64,000 nucleotides of DNA from CAWBQO01 sp963790965 (GCA_963790965.1 CAWBQO010000006.1:930001-994000), one strand, 5' to 3'; numbered from the stretch's first letter, positions 17,027 through 25,936 are shown. The notes: generated by a model from the sequence alone, not told the origin. Translations and numbers: made by a program.

Positions 17027-17803
17027 TTAGCGGAAGAAGGTAACAGAAATCATGCCGCCGCTGAATGCGGCCAGCGTAGCATAGCCCAAAGCCTGATGGG
17101 TATGTCGGCGCGACCAAGACTCTCCGCCGATTTCCGGGGCGAGCATAGGCGTCACGATCATGCCTGCGATGTGCAACACGGCAAACGCCTTGTGGAACGT
17201 GACGCTGTCAATGCCGCCACGGCTCGGGACGAGTTTAGGCGGGGAGGCCAGCGCAAGCGTGGCCGTGGTCGCATAGAGGCCTATCGTTATCGGCAAAGAG
17301 GCCTTGTGCAGGCCGGGCTTGCCGTCCAGCGCCAACTCGCCACCAACCACGGTCACGACCATCGCGGCCGCCGTGCCGAGACCGAGTGCCTGGTGAAGGC
17401 TCAGCATACGCCGGCGGGTACGGGCGATCTGCCGCAAGTCGTTCGTCGGGTTGTCATCGTCGAGGCGGAAGAGGCCGGTGACCCGCATCAGGCCGTGTCT
17501 ACTCCAGAAGATCTTTTCGAGGGGGGACATGCTGAGCGTGTCGACCGGCGAGGGCACGTCGCTGTCGGGTTCCACCGCGAAGAGCAGCACTTCGTCGACG
17601 CCTGAAAGATCGAGGCCGGAGGTCTGCTCGTCGTACAGGAGCCGCACGCGAATATCCCCGGCCGATAGCGCTTCGGAAATTGTAAACTCCGGTTGCGCCT
17701 CCGCGCCGCCTGCCTGCCCGCTGGCCGGCGTCGCGCAAAGAGTGAGTAGGAGGACGGAGAGCATTCCCAGCGCTCTGCCTTGCTTTGCCGGTAGGTGAAT
17801 CAT
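17027..17803 (-). CDS. Putative cytochrome b561-like membrane protein
   Basis: The 258-residue protein has a signal peptide (GMLSVLLLTLCATPASGQ), a periplasmic beta-rich part (residues 35-120, with FTISEALSAGDIRVRLLYDE), and four membrane helices in the C-terminal half. Histidines lie near helix ends in LSLHQALGLG, GLHKASLPI, FHKAFAVLHIAGM and RRHTHQALGY, the arrangement expected for haem b ligands in b561-type proteins. Electron transfer across the inner membrane is inference. It probably forms an operon with the yceI gene downstream. Confidence 0.6.
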   Translation of the reverse strand: MIHLPAKQGRALGMLSVLLLTLCATPASGQAGGAEAQPEFTISEALSAGDIRVRLLYDEQTSGLDLSGVDEVLLFAVEPDSDVPSPVDTLSMSPLEKIFWSRHGLMRVTGLFRLDDDNPTNDLRQIARTRRRMLSLHQALGLGTAAAMVVTVVGGELALDGKPGLHKASLPITIGLYATTATLALASPPKLVPSRGGIDSVTFHKAFAVLHIAGMIVTPMLAPEIGGESWSRRHTHQALGYATLAAFSGGMISVTFFR

Positions 17804-18214
17804 GTTCGCCCCAGATGTTGGCCAGGGTCCGGCGATTGCGCCGTCAGTCGCTTGCCGACGTAGAACTCACGGCCCCTCGGCTTTCCGCGTCCGTGCGGCT
17901 GCAGCATGAAGGCCCTCCAAGCGTCACCTTGCAAGTAGATGTCAATGTACACTAAGCGTGAATGCCGGTCAACATGCGCCTGCATATTTGCATTTCCACC
18001 GAGATGGGAAGCCGGCGTCATGGTTGATGACGGTGGTGCGTTGACGGTGGTGCGTTGACGGTGCGCGGGTAGCCGGGCGGAAGCCCACAGGCCGGTGCGC
18101 TGGCTTCTTGCCCGCTTGATCGGAACGAGGGACTCCGCAACGAGAGTCCCTCTCTCGGTCACGGCAGCGGCGGCAGGGAGCGCGGAGATCCCTGGCGGGA
18201 GCCGGCGCGAAAGG
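17804..18214. other. Gene-free stretch with short tandem repeat
   Basis: This 411-bp gap lies between coaBC and the b561-like gene. It contains two and a half copies of a 14-bp tandem unit (GACGGTGGTGCGTT) at 18029-18068. A frame spanning 17800-18162 on the minus strand is low-complexity Arg/His-rich, resembles no family, and I do not annotate it. Confidence 0.5.
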
Positions 18215-19447
18215 TCAGGGTGCCTGAGCGTCCTCTTTTTCGGTAATCGCGTCGATGAGCACCCGCGCGAGATCGCGCTTGCTCATCAGCGGTAACGCAC
18301 GCTCGGTGCCGTCACGCCCCAGCAGGGTGACGCGGTTCGTGTCCGTTCCGAAGCCCGCACCTTCGTCACCGGGATCATTCAGTACGATCCAGTCGAGGCG
18401 CTTTTCCTGGAGCTTGCGAAGGGCGTTCTCGCGACCATTCTCCGTTTCCAGTGCAAACCCCATGAACGTCTGACCCTCGCGCCGCCCCCCGGCAAGCGTC
18501 GCAAGGATGTCGGGGTTCTTTCTCAGGCGGAGCACAAGGTCGGCGTCGGACTTCTTGATCTTCTGCGGGGCCGCTTCGCTCGGCCGGTAGTCCGCGACGG
18601 CGGCGGCGGCTATGATGACGTCAGCGTTTCCGTGCGAGGTGGCGGCCGCGAGCATCTCGCCGGCGGTCGTGACGTCGATGCGCTCGACGCCGGGCGGCGT
18701 CGGCAAGGCTACGGGGCCGGAGACGAGCACGACGCGCGCGCCGCGCTCCACGGCGGCTTCGGCGAGCGCGAAGCCCATCTTGCCGCTCGAATGGTTGCTC
18801 AAGTACCGCACCGGGTCGATGGCTTCTTGCGTGGGTCCGGCTGTGACGAGCACCGTCAGGCCCTTCAGCCTTTTCTTCGCTGCGTCGCGCCCGAGTATTT
18901 CCGCAGCACGCGCGGCGATCTCCGTCGGCTCCGGCAAACGGCCCTCTCCGGTGAGGCCGCTTGCAAGCGCCCCAAAGGCTGGGTCCATGACGTAGTAGCC
19001 GTAGCCCCGCAGCCTGTCGAGATTGGCGCGGGTGGCCGGGTGCCCGATCATGTCGTGGTCCATTGCCGGGCAGACGAGCACAGGGCAGCGGGCAGAGAGC
19101 GCAACGGCCGTGAGCATGGAATCGCAGAAGCCGCCCGCAAGCTTCGCGATGGTCTGCGCCGTCGCAGGGGCGACGATCATCATGTCTCCCCAGAGGCCGA
19201 GCGTCACGTGCCGCGTCCAGCTTCCGTCGGCGTTATCCGGGAAGATTTCCGTTAGCACTTCGCGCTCAGAGAGCGTGCCGAGGGTGAGCGGCGTGACGAA
19301 GCGTGCGGCGTCCGGCGTCATGAGCACCTGAACCTCAGCGCCTCCCTTCTTGAAGAGGCGTACCAACTCGGCCGCCTTGTAGGCAGCGATGCCGCCACTA
19401 ACGCCGAGGAGAATTTTCCGTCCGGCCCAAACTGCGCTTTCGTTCAT
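18215..19447 (-). CDS. coaBC: Bifunctional phosphopantothenoylcysteine decarboxylase/synthase
   Basis: This enzyme makes 4'-phosphopantetheine from 4'-phosphopantothenate in coenzyme A synthesis. The N-terminal CoaC flavoprotein (residues 8-180) has GVSGGIAAYKAAELVR, the catalytic-type His in SWTRHVTLG, APATAQTIAKLAGG and CPAMDHDM. The C-terminal CoaB synthase (from about 193) has TVLVTAGPTQEAIDPVRYLS, NHSSGKMGFALAEAA, AAAVADYRP and GFALETE. The Cys of E. coli Dfp (LACG, Cys158) is serine here (ALASGLTGEGRL). Its length of 410 is normal. A 283-bp gap separates it from gmk, where many genomes place rpoZ. Confidence 0.95.
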   Translation of the reverse strand: MNESAVWAGRKILLGVSGGIAAYKAAELVRLFKKGGAEVQVLMTPDAARFVTPLTLGTLSEREVLTEIFPDNADGSWTRHVTLGLWGDMMIVAPATAQTIAKLAGGFCDSMLTAVALSARCPVLVCPAMDHDMIGHPATRANLDRLRGYGYYVMDPAFGALASGLTGEGRLPEPTEIAARAAEILGRDAAKKRLKGLTVLVTAGPTQEAIDPVRYLSNHSSGKMGFALAEAAVERGARVVLVSGPVALPTPPGVERIDVTTAGEMLAAATSHGNADVIIAAAAVADYRPSEAAPQKIKKSDADLVLRLRKNPDILATLAGGRREGQTFMGFALETENGRENALRKLQEKRLDWIVLNDPGDEGAGFGTDTNRVTLLGRDGTERALPLMSKRDLARVLIDAITEKEDAQAP

Positions 19448-19730
19448 AACGGTTGCTGTAGCATCTGTGTGCCGACCGTCGGCGCAAGTGCAGGTGTCTT
19501 CTCGCTCGCTCTTCGTTCAACCCGATAAGAAGGCATCTGCCGACATAAGGTAGCGGATTGGCGGCTCTGTATTAAAATGCTTCCACCGCCTCCCGGCGAC
19601 GCGGCGCGTCTCAGCCTGAAGCAAGGATAGGTCCTTCGGTGCGCTCACGACGATTCTTTGGCGTAGAGATCAATTTCAGCGAGGAGAATGTCCGGCAATC
19701 TGCGAAGAACGTGATTTCGGTGTACGGTCT

Positions 19731-20339
19731 TTATTGCGACACGCCCGGCGGCTGCGCCTCGTCTTGGCCGAGAAACGCGCCTGCTGCGCGGACGGCTTCC
19801 TCCACGGCGTCGTCGAGGTTCTCGTTGACAATTACGCGGTCGAACCGGTCCTGGTACTTCATCTCAAGCCGTGCGCGGCTGAGGCGCTGCGCGAGCGACT
19901 CCTCGGTTTCCGAGTTGCGACTGCGCAAACGCCTCTCCAGCACTTCCAGCGACGGCGGCGCAACAAAGATGGTGAGCGCGTCTTGGGAAAAGATGCGCTT
20001 GACCTCCAGCGCGCCCTTCACGTCTACGTCCAGCAAGAGCGGCCCGCTCGCGGTCTTTTCTTCCACTTGCGAGCGCAGCGTTCCGTAATAGCGCCCCTCG
20101 TAAACCTCTTCATACTCCAGCAGGTCCCCGTCGAGGATGCTCTGCCGGAACGCTTCCGGTGAGAGAAAGAAGTAATCGACGCCGTGCCGCTCGCCCGCCC
20201 GCGGCGGACGGGTGGTGGCGGAGACGGAGAAGGAGAGCGCCGGCAGGCGTTCCATGAGTCGCCGCGCGATGGTCGTCTTGCCGGCGCCGCTCGGGGCCGT
20301 GAGCACCAGAATCGGGTGGCGCAGTCGGGCGTCCGTCAT
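19731..20339 (-). CDS. gmk: Guanylate kinase
   Basis: Guanylate kinase phosphorylates GMP to GDP. The 202-residue protein has the P-loop APSGAGKTT (residues 14-22), the GMP-binding region SATTRPPRAGERHGVDYFFL, EYEEVYEGRYYGT, and LLLDVDVKGALEVKR. The frame is open upstream within yicC, but the ATG at 20339 overlaps the yicC stop as ATGA, the usual arrangement and a sign of translational coupling. The two genes often form a pair in bacteria. Confidence 0.96.
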   Translation of the reverse strand: MTDARLRHPILVLTAPSGAGKTTIARRLMERLPALSFSVSATTRPPRAGERHGVDYFFLSPEAFRQSILDGDLLEYEEVYEGRYYGTLRSQVEEKTASGPLLLDVDVKGALEVKRIFSQDALTIFVAPPSLEVLERRLRSRNSETEESLAQRLSRARLEMKYQDRFDRVIVNENLDDAVEEAVRAAGAFLGQDEAQPPGVSQ

Positions 20340-21217
20340 TCGATATTCTGTACTTGTTCGCGGATGCGTTCGAGTTCTTCTTTCATTCCAACGGCGTGGT
20401 GCGCGATGGCCGCGTCGTTGGCCTTCGAGCCGATCGTGTTCACTTCGCGATTCATTTCCTGCAGCAGAAAGTTCAGCTTGCGACCGGCAGGTTCGGGCGC
20501 AGCGGCAGTCTGCCGGAACACGTCGATGTGGGAGCGAAGGCGAACGCACTCTTCGGTGATGTCGAGCCGGTCGGCCAGGATCGCCATTTCCATTTCCAGT
20601 CGGTCGCGGTTCACGCGCTCATCAGAGAGCATTTCATTGAGGCGGTCGTAGAGCCGTTCGCGCGCCTCGCGGACACGCTCCGGAGCGCGCTGCTCGACGG
20701 CGACCAGTTCGTCCTCGATACTCTGCAGCCGCTGCGCAAGGTCCGTGTGGAGCGCCTTGCCCTCGTCGGCGCGCATCCTCTGGAGGTTGTCGGTTGCCTC
20801 CTTGAGCGCCTCCTTAACGGCCTCCCACGCATGGTCGGCGGCGACGGACGCATCATCGACGGGCTTGAAGACCTCGGAGAAGGTCAACAGGTGTTCCAGG
20901 CGCACGGTGTCACCAATGCCGGCTGCGGCGCGGAGCGTTTCCAGAAGGTGCGCGTAGCCGCGCGCAGCCTCCACGTCCACTTCGAGCGCCACGGACTCTT
21001 CCGCTGCTTGTTCGAGTTGGACTTGAACGGAGATGCGCCCGCGCGTGAGCGTGTCCCGCAGGATCGCCTGAATGTCGGCCTCGCGGAAGCTGATGGCTCG
21101 CGGCACGCGGATGGACGTTTCGAGGAAGCGGCTGTTCACCGACCGCAGTTCGACGGTGGCGGTGGCGGCGGCAACGGTGGCGGTGCCACGGCCGAAGCCG
21201 GTCATGCTGACGAGCAT
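20336..21217 (-). CDS. YicC-family endoribonuclease
   Basis: The 293-residue protein begins MLVSMTGFGRG, the signature N-terminus of YicC, and ends with the DUF1732 C-terminal domain (AILADRLDITEECVRLRSHI, GRKLNFLLQEMNREVNTIGS). YicC proteins are endoribonucleases that affect RNA turnover and are often encoded before gmk, as here. The frame stays open upstream to 21349, but that part translates the tRNA-Ser gene and is not protein. The start is the ATG at 21217; MTGF at 21205 is an alternative. Confidence 0.92.
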   Translation of the reverse strand: MLVSMTGFGRGTATVAAATATVELRSVNSRFLETSIRVPRAISFREADIQAILRDTLTRGRISVQVQLEQAAEESVALEVDVEAARGYAHLLETLRAAAGIGDTVRLEHLLTFSEVFKPVDDASVAADHAWEAVKEALKEATDNLQRMRADEGKALHTDLAQRLQSIEDELVAVEQRAPERVREARERLYDRLNEMLSDERVNRDRLEMEMAILADRLDITEECVRLRSHIDVFRQTAAAPEPAGRKLNFLLQEMNREVNTIGSKANDAAIAHHAVGMKEELERIREQVQNIE

Positions 21218-21302
21218 CTGGGGCGTACCTGTCTGAGGCGGAGCGTGGGGCCTATATAAGAGATGCCGGACTGCTCCGCGCAACCCGGCATCTGCTCTGG
21301 GG

Positions 21303-21390
21303 CGGAGAGGGAGGGATTCGAACCCTCGGTACCGGGGACCGGTACACACGCTTTCCAGGCGTGCCCCTTAAACCACTCGGGCACCTCTCC
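21303..21390 (-). tRNA. tRNA-Ser (anticodon GGA)
   Basis: Read on the minus strand, the acceptor stem GGAGAGG (5' end, from 21390) pairs with CCTCTCC before a G discriminator at 21303. The anticodon stem CACGC/GCGTG encloses the loop CTGGAAA, giving anticodon GGA for UCC and UCU. A long variable arm follows (GTACCGGTCCCCGGTAC), as expected for serine tRNA, then the T arm with GGTTCGAATCC. The length of about 88 nt fits a class II tRNA. No CCA is encoded. Confidence 0.95.
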
Positions 21391-21490
21391 AACTCGCGCG
21401 CTGCGCGAAGACTTCGTTACATGCGAACGGCGTAGAAAAGATCCACCTACGCCGCCGCGCGACTAAGCTTTTGCAGGGACACTGCTGCCG

Positions 21491-22057
21491 TCAAACCTCC
21501 ATGATCTCGGCTTCCTTCTTGTCGAGCATGGTGTCTATCCTGGCGATGTGGTCGTCGGTGAGTTTCTGCAGGGTGTCCTCGGCCTCGAAGCGGAGGTCTT
21601 CGGAGAGTTTCTCTTCCTGCTGAACGGATTTGATCTGGTCCTTGCTGTGCCGGCGCACGTTGCGGATGGCCACCTTTGCGTCCTCGCCTTTTGAACGTGC
21701 CGTTTTCGCAAGGTCCTTGCGCCGCTCTTCCGTCGGTGGCGGCACGGGAATGCGAATCACGCTGCCGTCGTTAGACGGGTTTACGCCGAGGTTGGCGGCT
21801 ATGAGGGCGCGCTCGATCGGGTGGAGGGCCGCTTTGTCCCACGGCTGCACGACGATCAGGTCGGCCTGTGGCGCGCTGACGCTTGCGACCTGATTGAGCG
21901 GCATCTGGCTGCCGTAGTATTCGACGCGGACTGAGTCGAGCATGGCCGCACTGGCCCTGCCGGCGCGCAGCGAGCCAAGATCGGTGCGCAAATGTTCCAG
22001 CGACTTGTTCATGTGCTCTTCCGCCTCGTCGAGCAGAAGCTGTAGGTTCTCGTCCAT
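21491..22057 (-). CDS. frr: Ribosome recycling factor
   Basis: This 188-residue factor splits the post-termination ribosome together with EF-G. It shows the family's three-helix domain with LRTDLGSLRAGRASAAMLDS, VEYYGSQMPLNQVASVS, the beta domain IVVQPWDKAALHPIERALI, and the C-terminal QEEKLSEDLRFEAEDTLQKL. The frame continues upstream into pyrH, but the ATG at 22057 matches family length. It lies 20 bp after pyrH, the common pairing. Confidence 0.96.
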   Translation of the reverse strand: MDENLQLLLDEAEEHMNKSLEHLRTDLGSLRAGRASAAMLDSVRVEYYGSQMPLNQVASVSAPQADLIVVQPWDKAALHPIERALIAANLGVNPSNDGSVIRIPVPPPTEERRKDLAKTARSKGEDAKVAIRNVRRHSKDQIKSVQQEEKLSEDLRFEAEDTLQKLTDDHIARIDTMLDKKEAEIMEV

Positions 22058-22077
22058 GGTCCGGCTTACGATAAGGT

Positions 22078-22854
22078 TCAGGATGCCGATGTCGGCTCGG
22101 CGGGCGCGGCCGTCTGCTCTTCCCAGTGGACGGTCGTTCCGACCGTCTCTCCCTGGATGAGGCGCAGCAGGTTGCCCGGCGTGTTCATGTTGAAGATAAT
22201 GATAGGCACGCGCGATTCGCTGCACAAGGTAAATGCGGTCAGATCCATCACGCGAAGGTCGCGCCGGAGCACTTCACCGCCGTGGATGCGGTCAAACCGC
22301 GTCGCGAGCGGATCTTGCTCCGGGTCGGCGGTAAAGACGCCGTCGACGCGGGTGCCTTTAAGGATAACGTCGGCGTCGATTTCGAGGGCGCGAAGGGCGG
22401 CGGCCGTGTCGGTCGTGAAGTACGGATTCCCCGTTCCCGCGCCGAAGATCACAACGCGACCTTTCTCGAGGTGCCGAATCGCGCGGCGGCGGATGAACGG
22501 CTCCGCGATCTGCTCCATGGAAATGCTCGACTGCAGGCGCGTCTGCAAGCCCGCCTGTTCAAGCGCGTCCTGGAGGGCCATCGCGTTAATCATCGTAGCC
22601 AGCATTCCCATGTAATCGGCATGAGAGCGCGTCATCCCTTTCGAGGCGCTGATGCCGCGAAAGATGTTGCCGCCGCCAATGACGATGGCCAGTTCGACAC
22701 CGCGCTCGACGACGGGCTTTATCTCTTCGGCGTAGCGGTCGAGCATGGCTTCGTCGATGCCGAACTGCTTTTCGCCCATGAGCGACTCGCCGCTGAGCTT
22801 GAGCAGGACGCGCTTGAAGCGAGGGCCTTCCGAGGCACCGTTCATCTGAGGCAT
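22078..22854 (-). CDS. pyrH: Uridylate kinase
   Basis: UMP kinase of the amino-acid-kinase fold makes UDP from UMP. The 258-residue protein shows FKRVLLKLSGESLMG, VIGGGNIFRG, DYMGMLATMINAMALQ, VVIFGAGTGNPYFTTDTAAA and MDLTAFTLCSESRVPI. Both ends carry short extensions beyond the usual 235-245 residues: MPQMNGASEG at the start and an Ala/Glu-rich tail. It is followed by frr and preceded by a terminator that separates it from tsf, so it probably has its own promoter in the 22855-22915 interval. Confidence 0.96.
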   Translation of the reverse strand: MPQMNGASEGPRFKRVLLKLSGESLMGEKQFGIDEAMLDRYAEEIKPVVERGVELAIVIGGGNIFRGISASKGMTRSHADYMGMLATMINAMALQDALEQAGLQTRLQSSISMEQIAEPFIRRRAIRHLEKGRVVIFGAGTGNPYFTTDTAAALRALEIDADVILKGTRVDGVFTADPEQDPLATRFDRIHGGEVLRRDLRVMDLTAFTLCSESRVPIIIFNMNTPGNLLRLIQGETVGTTVHWEEQTAAPAEPTSAS

Positions 22855-22915
22855 ACCGTTCTTTGGGATCTAAAAGGGTGGGCCGGGCACGCGCGCGAGA
22901 CACCAAAAGGTCTAC

Positions 22916-22953
22916 AAAAAAAGGCACCCTGCGGTTCAGCCGGTGTGCCTTTC
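22916..22953 (-). terminator. Terminator after tsf
   Basis: Read on the minus strand, AAAGGCAC...GTGCCTTTTTTT forms a strong stem followed by a run of seven Ts. It lies 42 bp past the tsf stop and ends the rpsB-tsf transcript before pyrH. Confidence 0.88.
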
Positions 22954-22994
22954 TTGTGAAGCATAGCGCCTTGCGGCCTCTATGCCGCTACGGG

Positions 22995-23825
22995 TCAGTC
23001 GCCGAGCGCGTAGCGAACGAACGTCCGAACGCCTGCGCCATGCTGCTTGAGCATTTCGCGCACAGACATCGAGGCGTCCTTGACGAACGGCTGCTCTACG
23101 AGGACAAAGTCCTTGTAGTAGCGCTCGAGCTTGCCTTGCGCAATCCGGTCGAGCATTTCTTCCTTCTTACCCTCGTTGCGAGCGGCCTCGCGGGCGATAT
23201 CCATCTCCTTGGTCTTGACCTCCTCGGGCACTTCGTCGCGTGTGGTGGCAACGGGGCTGAGGGCGGCGACCTGCATGGCCACGTCGCGGCCGACCGGCTC
23301 GAGGTCCCCGTCGCCCGTTGCTTCGACGAGAACGCCGAGGCGGGAGCCGGGGTGGATGTAGGAAACGATCTCGCCGTCATCGGTGCGCAGAAGCGCAAAG
23401 CGGCGGATGTCAATCTTTTCGCCGATCTTGCCGGTGAGGTCCGTGAGCGTCTGCCCGACGCTGCGGCCGTCCTTGTACGGAAGGTCGAGCAGCGCGGGAA
23501 GGTCCTGCGGGCGCTCGCTGAGGATGATCGCCGGTATATCGGCGGCGAAGGAGGCGAAGTCATCTCCGCGCGCCACGAAGTCGGTTTCGCAGTTCACTTC
23601 GGCGAGGACGCCGGCCTTCTTGTCGTCGGACACGCCCGCAACCACGAGGCCTTCTTTGGCTTCGCGGCCGGCGCGCTTGGCGGCGACCTTCTGCCCCTTC
23701 TTGCGGAGCAGCTCAATGGCGGCGTCAAAGTCGCCGTCCGCCTCCGTCAGCGCGGCCTTGCAGTCCATCATGCCCACGCCGGTAGTTTCGCGAAGACGTT
23801 TTACGTCTGCAGCTGAAATTGCCAT
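22995..23825 (-). CDS. tsf: Elongation factor Ts
   Basis: EF-Ts is the guanine-nucleotide exchange factor for EF-Tu. The 276-residue protein starts AISAADVKRLRETTGVGMMD with the conserved CKAALTEADGDFDAAIELLR, then EVNCETDFVARGDDF, and later QVAALSP and GKLERYYKDFVLVEQPFVKD. The core dimerisation region is present and the length is normal. It follows rpsB by 49 bp in the standard operon. Confidence 0.97.
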   Translation of the reverse strand: MAISAADVKRLRETTGVGMMDCKAALTEADGDFDAAIELLRKKGQKVAAKRAGREAKEGLVVAGVSDDKKAGVLAEVNCETDFVARGDDFASFAADIPAIILSERPQDLPALLDLPYKDGRSVGQTLTDLTGKIGEKIDIRRFALLRTDDGEIVSYIHPGSRLGVLVEATGDGDLEPVGRDVAMQVAALSPVATTRDEVPEEVKTKEMDIAREAARNEGKKEEMLDRIAQGKLERYYKDFVLVEQPFVKDASMSVREMLKQHGAGVRTFVRYALGD

Positions 23826-23874
23826 TTCTGTCTATCAAGTCCTAAAGTTTCGACCAATGAGGAGGAGGGCGCGC

Positions 23875-24660
23875 TCACGCCATATCTTCTTCCTCTTCGT
23901 AGCTCTCCGTGATCTTTTCCTGCTCGATCTCGGCCGTGGCCTCCTGCACTTCGTGGGAGCGCGTTCCTTCGACGGCTGCCGCAGAGATGACCGACGTAAC
24001 GAGTTGGATCGACTTCAGCGCGTCGTCATTGGAGGGGATGGCATAATCCACGAGATCAGGATCGGTGTTCGTGTCCACCATGGCAATGATCGGGATGCCG
24101 AGCTTGCGGGCTTCGTCAACGGCGATGTGCTCGCGGTTGATGTCGACGATGTAGAGCGCGCCGGGAAGGCGGGGCATGTCAGCGATACCGCCGAGCACGC
24201 GCTCGAGCTTCTCGTATTCGCGCTCGCGCATAAGGCGCTCCTTCTTCTTGAGCTGCTCGAAAGTGCCGTCCGTCTTCATCTTCGCGATGGCTTCCATTCG
24301 GCGGATGCTCTTGCGAATCGTCTGGAAGTTGGTCAGCGTTCCGCCGAGCCAGCGATCGACGACGAACGGCATTCCGCACGCCTCCGCTTCGGCCCGAACG
24401 GCGTCCTTCGCCTGCTTCTTCGTTCCGACGAAGAGGATGCGCTTGCCCTGACGGGAGTAACGCGCGGCCACGTCCGCGGCGGCGTCCAGCATGACCTGCG
24501 TCTGCATGAGGTCAAGAATGTGGATGCCGTTGCGCTGCATGAAGATGTACGGCTTCATCTTCGGATTCCAGCGCCGGGTGAGGTGCCCGAAGTGGGTGCC
24601 TGCCTTGAGCAGGTCTTCGATGGAAGCGCGGTGCTGCGCGTCCTGCGTCTGTTCAGCCAT
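23875..24660 (-). CDS. rpsB: 30S ribosomal protein S2
   Basis: S2 is a small-subunit protein of 261 residues here. Diagnostic segments are LLKAGTHFGHLTRRWNPKMK, IFMQRNGIHILDL, ILFVGTKKQAKD, RWLGGTLTNFQTIRKS, MPRLPGALYIVDINREHIAV and DTNTDPDLVDYAIPSNDDAL. An acidic C-terminal tail (EKITESYEEEEDMA) is typical in this phylum. It is the first gene of the rpsB-tsf unit. Confidence 0.98.
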   Translation of the reverse strand: MAEQTQDAQHRASIEDLLKAGTHFGHLTRRWNPKMKPYIFMQRNGIHILDLMQTQVMLDAAADVAARYSRQGKRILFVGTKKQAKDAVRAEAEACGMPFVVDRWLGGTLTNFQTIRKSIRRMEAIAKMKTDGTFEQLKKKERLMREREYEKLERVLGGIADMPRLPGALYIVDINREHIAVDEARKLGIPIIAMVDTNTDPDLVDYAIPSNDDALKSIQLVTSVISAAAVEGTRSHEVQEATAEIEQEKITESYEEEEDMA

Positions 24661-24705
24661 GATGGTGTGGGTTTTGTCCGCTACTGCCGTCGTTTACAAG
24701 ACAGA

Positions 24706-24742
24706 GCCGGAACTGAGCCTCCAGTAGACGCTCGGCTCCGGC
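24706..24742 (-). terminator. Hairpin between rpsI and rpsB
   Basis: GCCGGAGCCGAGC and its partner (GCTCAGTTCCGGC on the minus strand) form a 13-bp stem with two G-U pairs. It starts about 90 bp beyond the rpsI stop and lies about 45 bp before rpsB. No clear T run follows, so it could be a terminator of rplM-rpsI or part of a regulatory leader of rpsB. Confidence 0.5.
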
Positions 24743-24832
24743 CACCCTGTCACGTATCGGGCAGTATGAGTGATAAGTTGCTTCAGGCGCTCGGCAATGT
24801 GCGCGGCAGCTGAAGCAAGGGTCCACAAGCGA

Positions 24833-25228
24833 CTATCGCTTGGAGAACTGGAACCGTTTGCGCGCTTTCGGGCGTCCGTACTTCTTGCGCTCGACCATAC
24901 GCGGATCGCGCGTAAGGAATCCGGCGTCGCGAAGCGGCTTGCGCAACTCTTCGTCAAAGACGACGAGCGCACGCGAGACGCCCATGCGAATCGCCTCGGC
25001 CTGTCCGCTCAAGCCGCCGCCTTTGGCGTTGACGACCACGTCGAACTGTCCTTCCTTGCCGGCCGCGGCGAAGGGCGCGGTGAGCATCCGCTGCCGCCAC
25101 TCGAGCGGGAAGTACTCCGCCGCCTGGCGATGATTGATGACGAAGCTACCGTTGCCCGGGCGAAGGTACACGCGCGCCGTAGAGGTTTTGCGCCGTCCAA
25201 CGCCGATGTACTGAAGAGGTCCTGCCAT
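24833..25228 (-). CDS. rpsI: 30S ribosomal protein S9
   Basis: S9, 131 residues, has the family core YIGVGRRKTSTARVYLRPGN, FPLEWRQRMLTAPF, VNAKGGGLSGQAEAIRMGVS and the C-terminal MVERKKYGRPKARKRFQFSK, whose basic tail reaches the ribosomal P site. It follows rplM by 32 bp, the near-universal pairing. Confidence 0.98.
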   Translation of the reverse strand: MAGPLQYIGVGRRKTSTARVYLRPGNGSFVINHRQAAEYFPLEWRQRMLTAPFAAAGKEGQFDVVVNAKGGGLSGQAEAIRMGVSRALVVFDEELRKPLRDAGFLTRDPRMVERKKYGRPKARKRFQFSKR

Positions 25229-25260
25229 TGTTATTCTGATCGTGATTCTGAACCGTTCGC

Positions 25261-25704
25261 TTATACGGCGAGCGCCTTGGGCGACTGAGCCTCATGCGGA
25301 TGGCTCGGCCCTTCGTAGACTTTCAACTTGCCGATCATCTGCCGCCCGAGCACGCCTTTGGGAAGCATTCCCTTCACGGCATTCTCGACGATGAACGTCG
25401 GCTTCTTGCTGCGCGTCTGCCGGGGGGTAAAGGTCTTCAGGCCGCCCGGGTAGCCGGAGAAGCGGAGATACTCCTTGTCGTCCTCCTTGCCGCCGGTGAA
25501 GCGAATCTTGCCGGCGTTGACGATGATCACGTAATCCCCCGTATCCACGTGGGGCGTGAAGGAAGGCTTGTGCTTACCGCGCAGCACCGAGGCGACGCGG
25601 GTGGCGAGCCGCCCAACGACCTCGTTCTCCGCGTCGATGACGAACCATTCCCGCTCGACTTCGGCGGGCTTGGCAGAGAGCGTTTTAAAACTATTCGGAT
25701 CCAT
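25261..25704 (-). CDS. rplM: 50S ribosomal protein L13
   Basis: L13, 147 residues, is an early assembly protein of the large subunit. It shows REWFVIDAENEVVGRLATRV, VLRGKHKPSFTPHVDTGDYV, IIVNAGKIRFTGGK, AVKGMLPKGVLGRQMIGKLK and VYEGPSHPHEAQSPK. It is the first gene of the rplM-rpsI operon, and its promoter must lie in 25705-25936. Confidence 0.98.
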   Translation of the reverse strand: MDPNSFKTLSAKPAEVEREWFVIDAENEVVGRLATRVASVLRGKHKPSFTPHVDTGDYVIIVNAGKIRFTGGKEDDKEYLRFSGYPGGLKTFTPRQTRSKKPTFIVENAVKGMLPKGVLGRQMIGKLKVYEGPSHPHEAQSPKALAV

Positions 25705-25936
25705 GACAATAAATTACTGGCGGTTCAAGCCTGCGATCGTTTCGCGGGGCGCTGCCTTTGTGCGCTGTTCGCAGCGCGAAACGCCGCGTGCGCCGGACAT
25801 AGTCTGTTAAGATACGGACTTTCTCTTCCCGCGTCAACGGTTGAACGGCACCTTCGCCGCGGCCGTCACCGCAAGGCCCTCTCCCACGCGCGTAGAGGGC
25901 ACATGTTTTCCCCTGCGCGCATTATTCTGTGAATCT

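Noticed and set aside
17800..18162. 120-codon minus-strand frame before the b561-like gene
   Set aside because: It overlaps the next gene by 4 bp, which could suggest coupling, but the sequence is Arg/His-rich, spans a short tandem repeat and resembles no protein.
21218..21349. N-terminal extension of YicC
   Set aside because: The extra codons translate the 3' part of the tRNA-Ser gene; YicC begins at MLVSMTGF.
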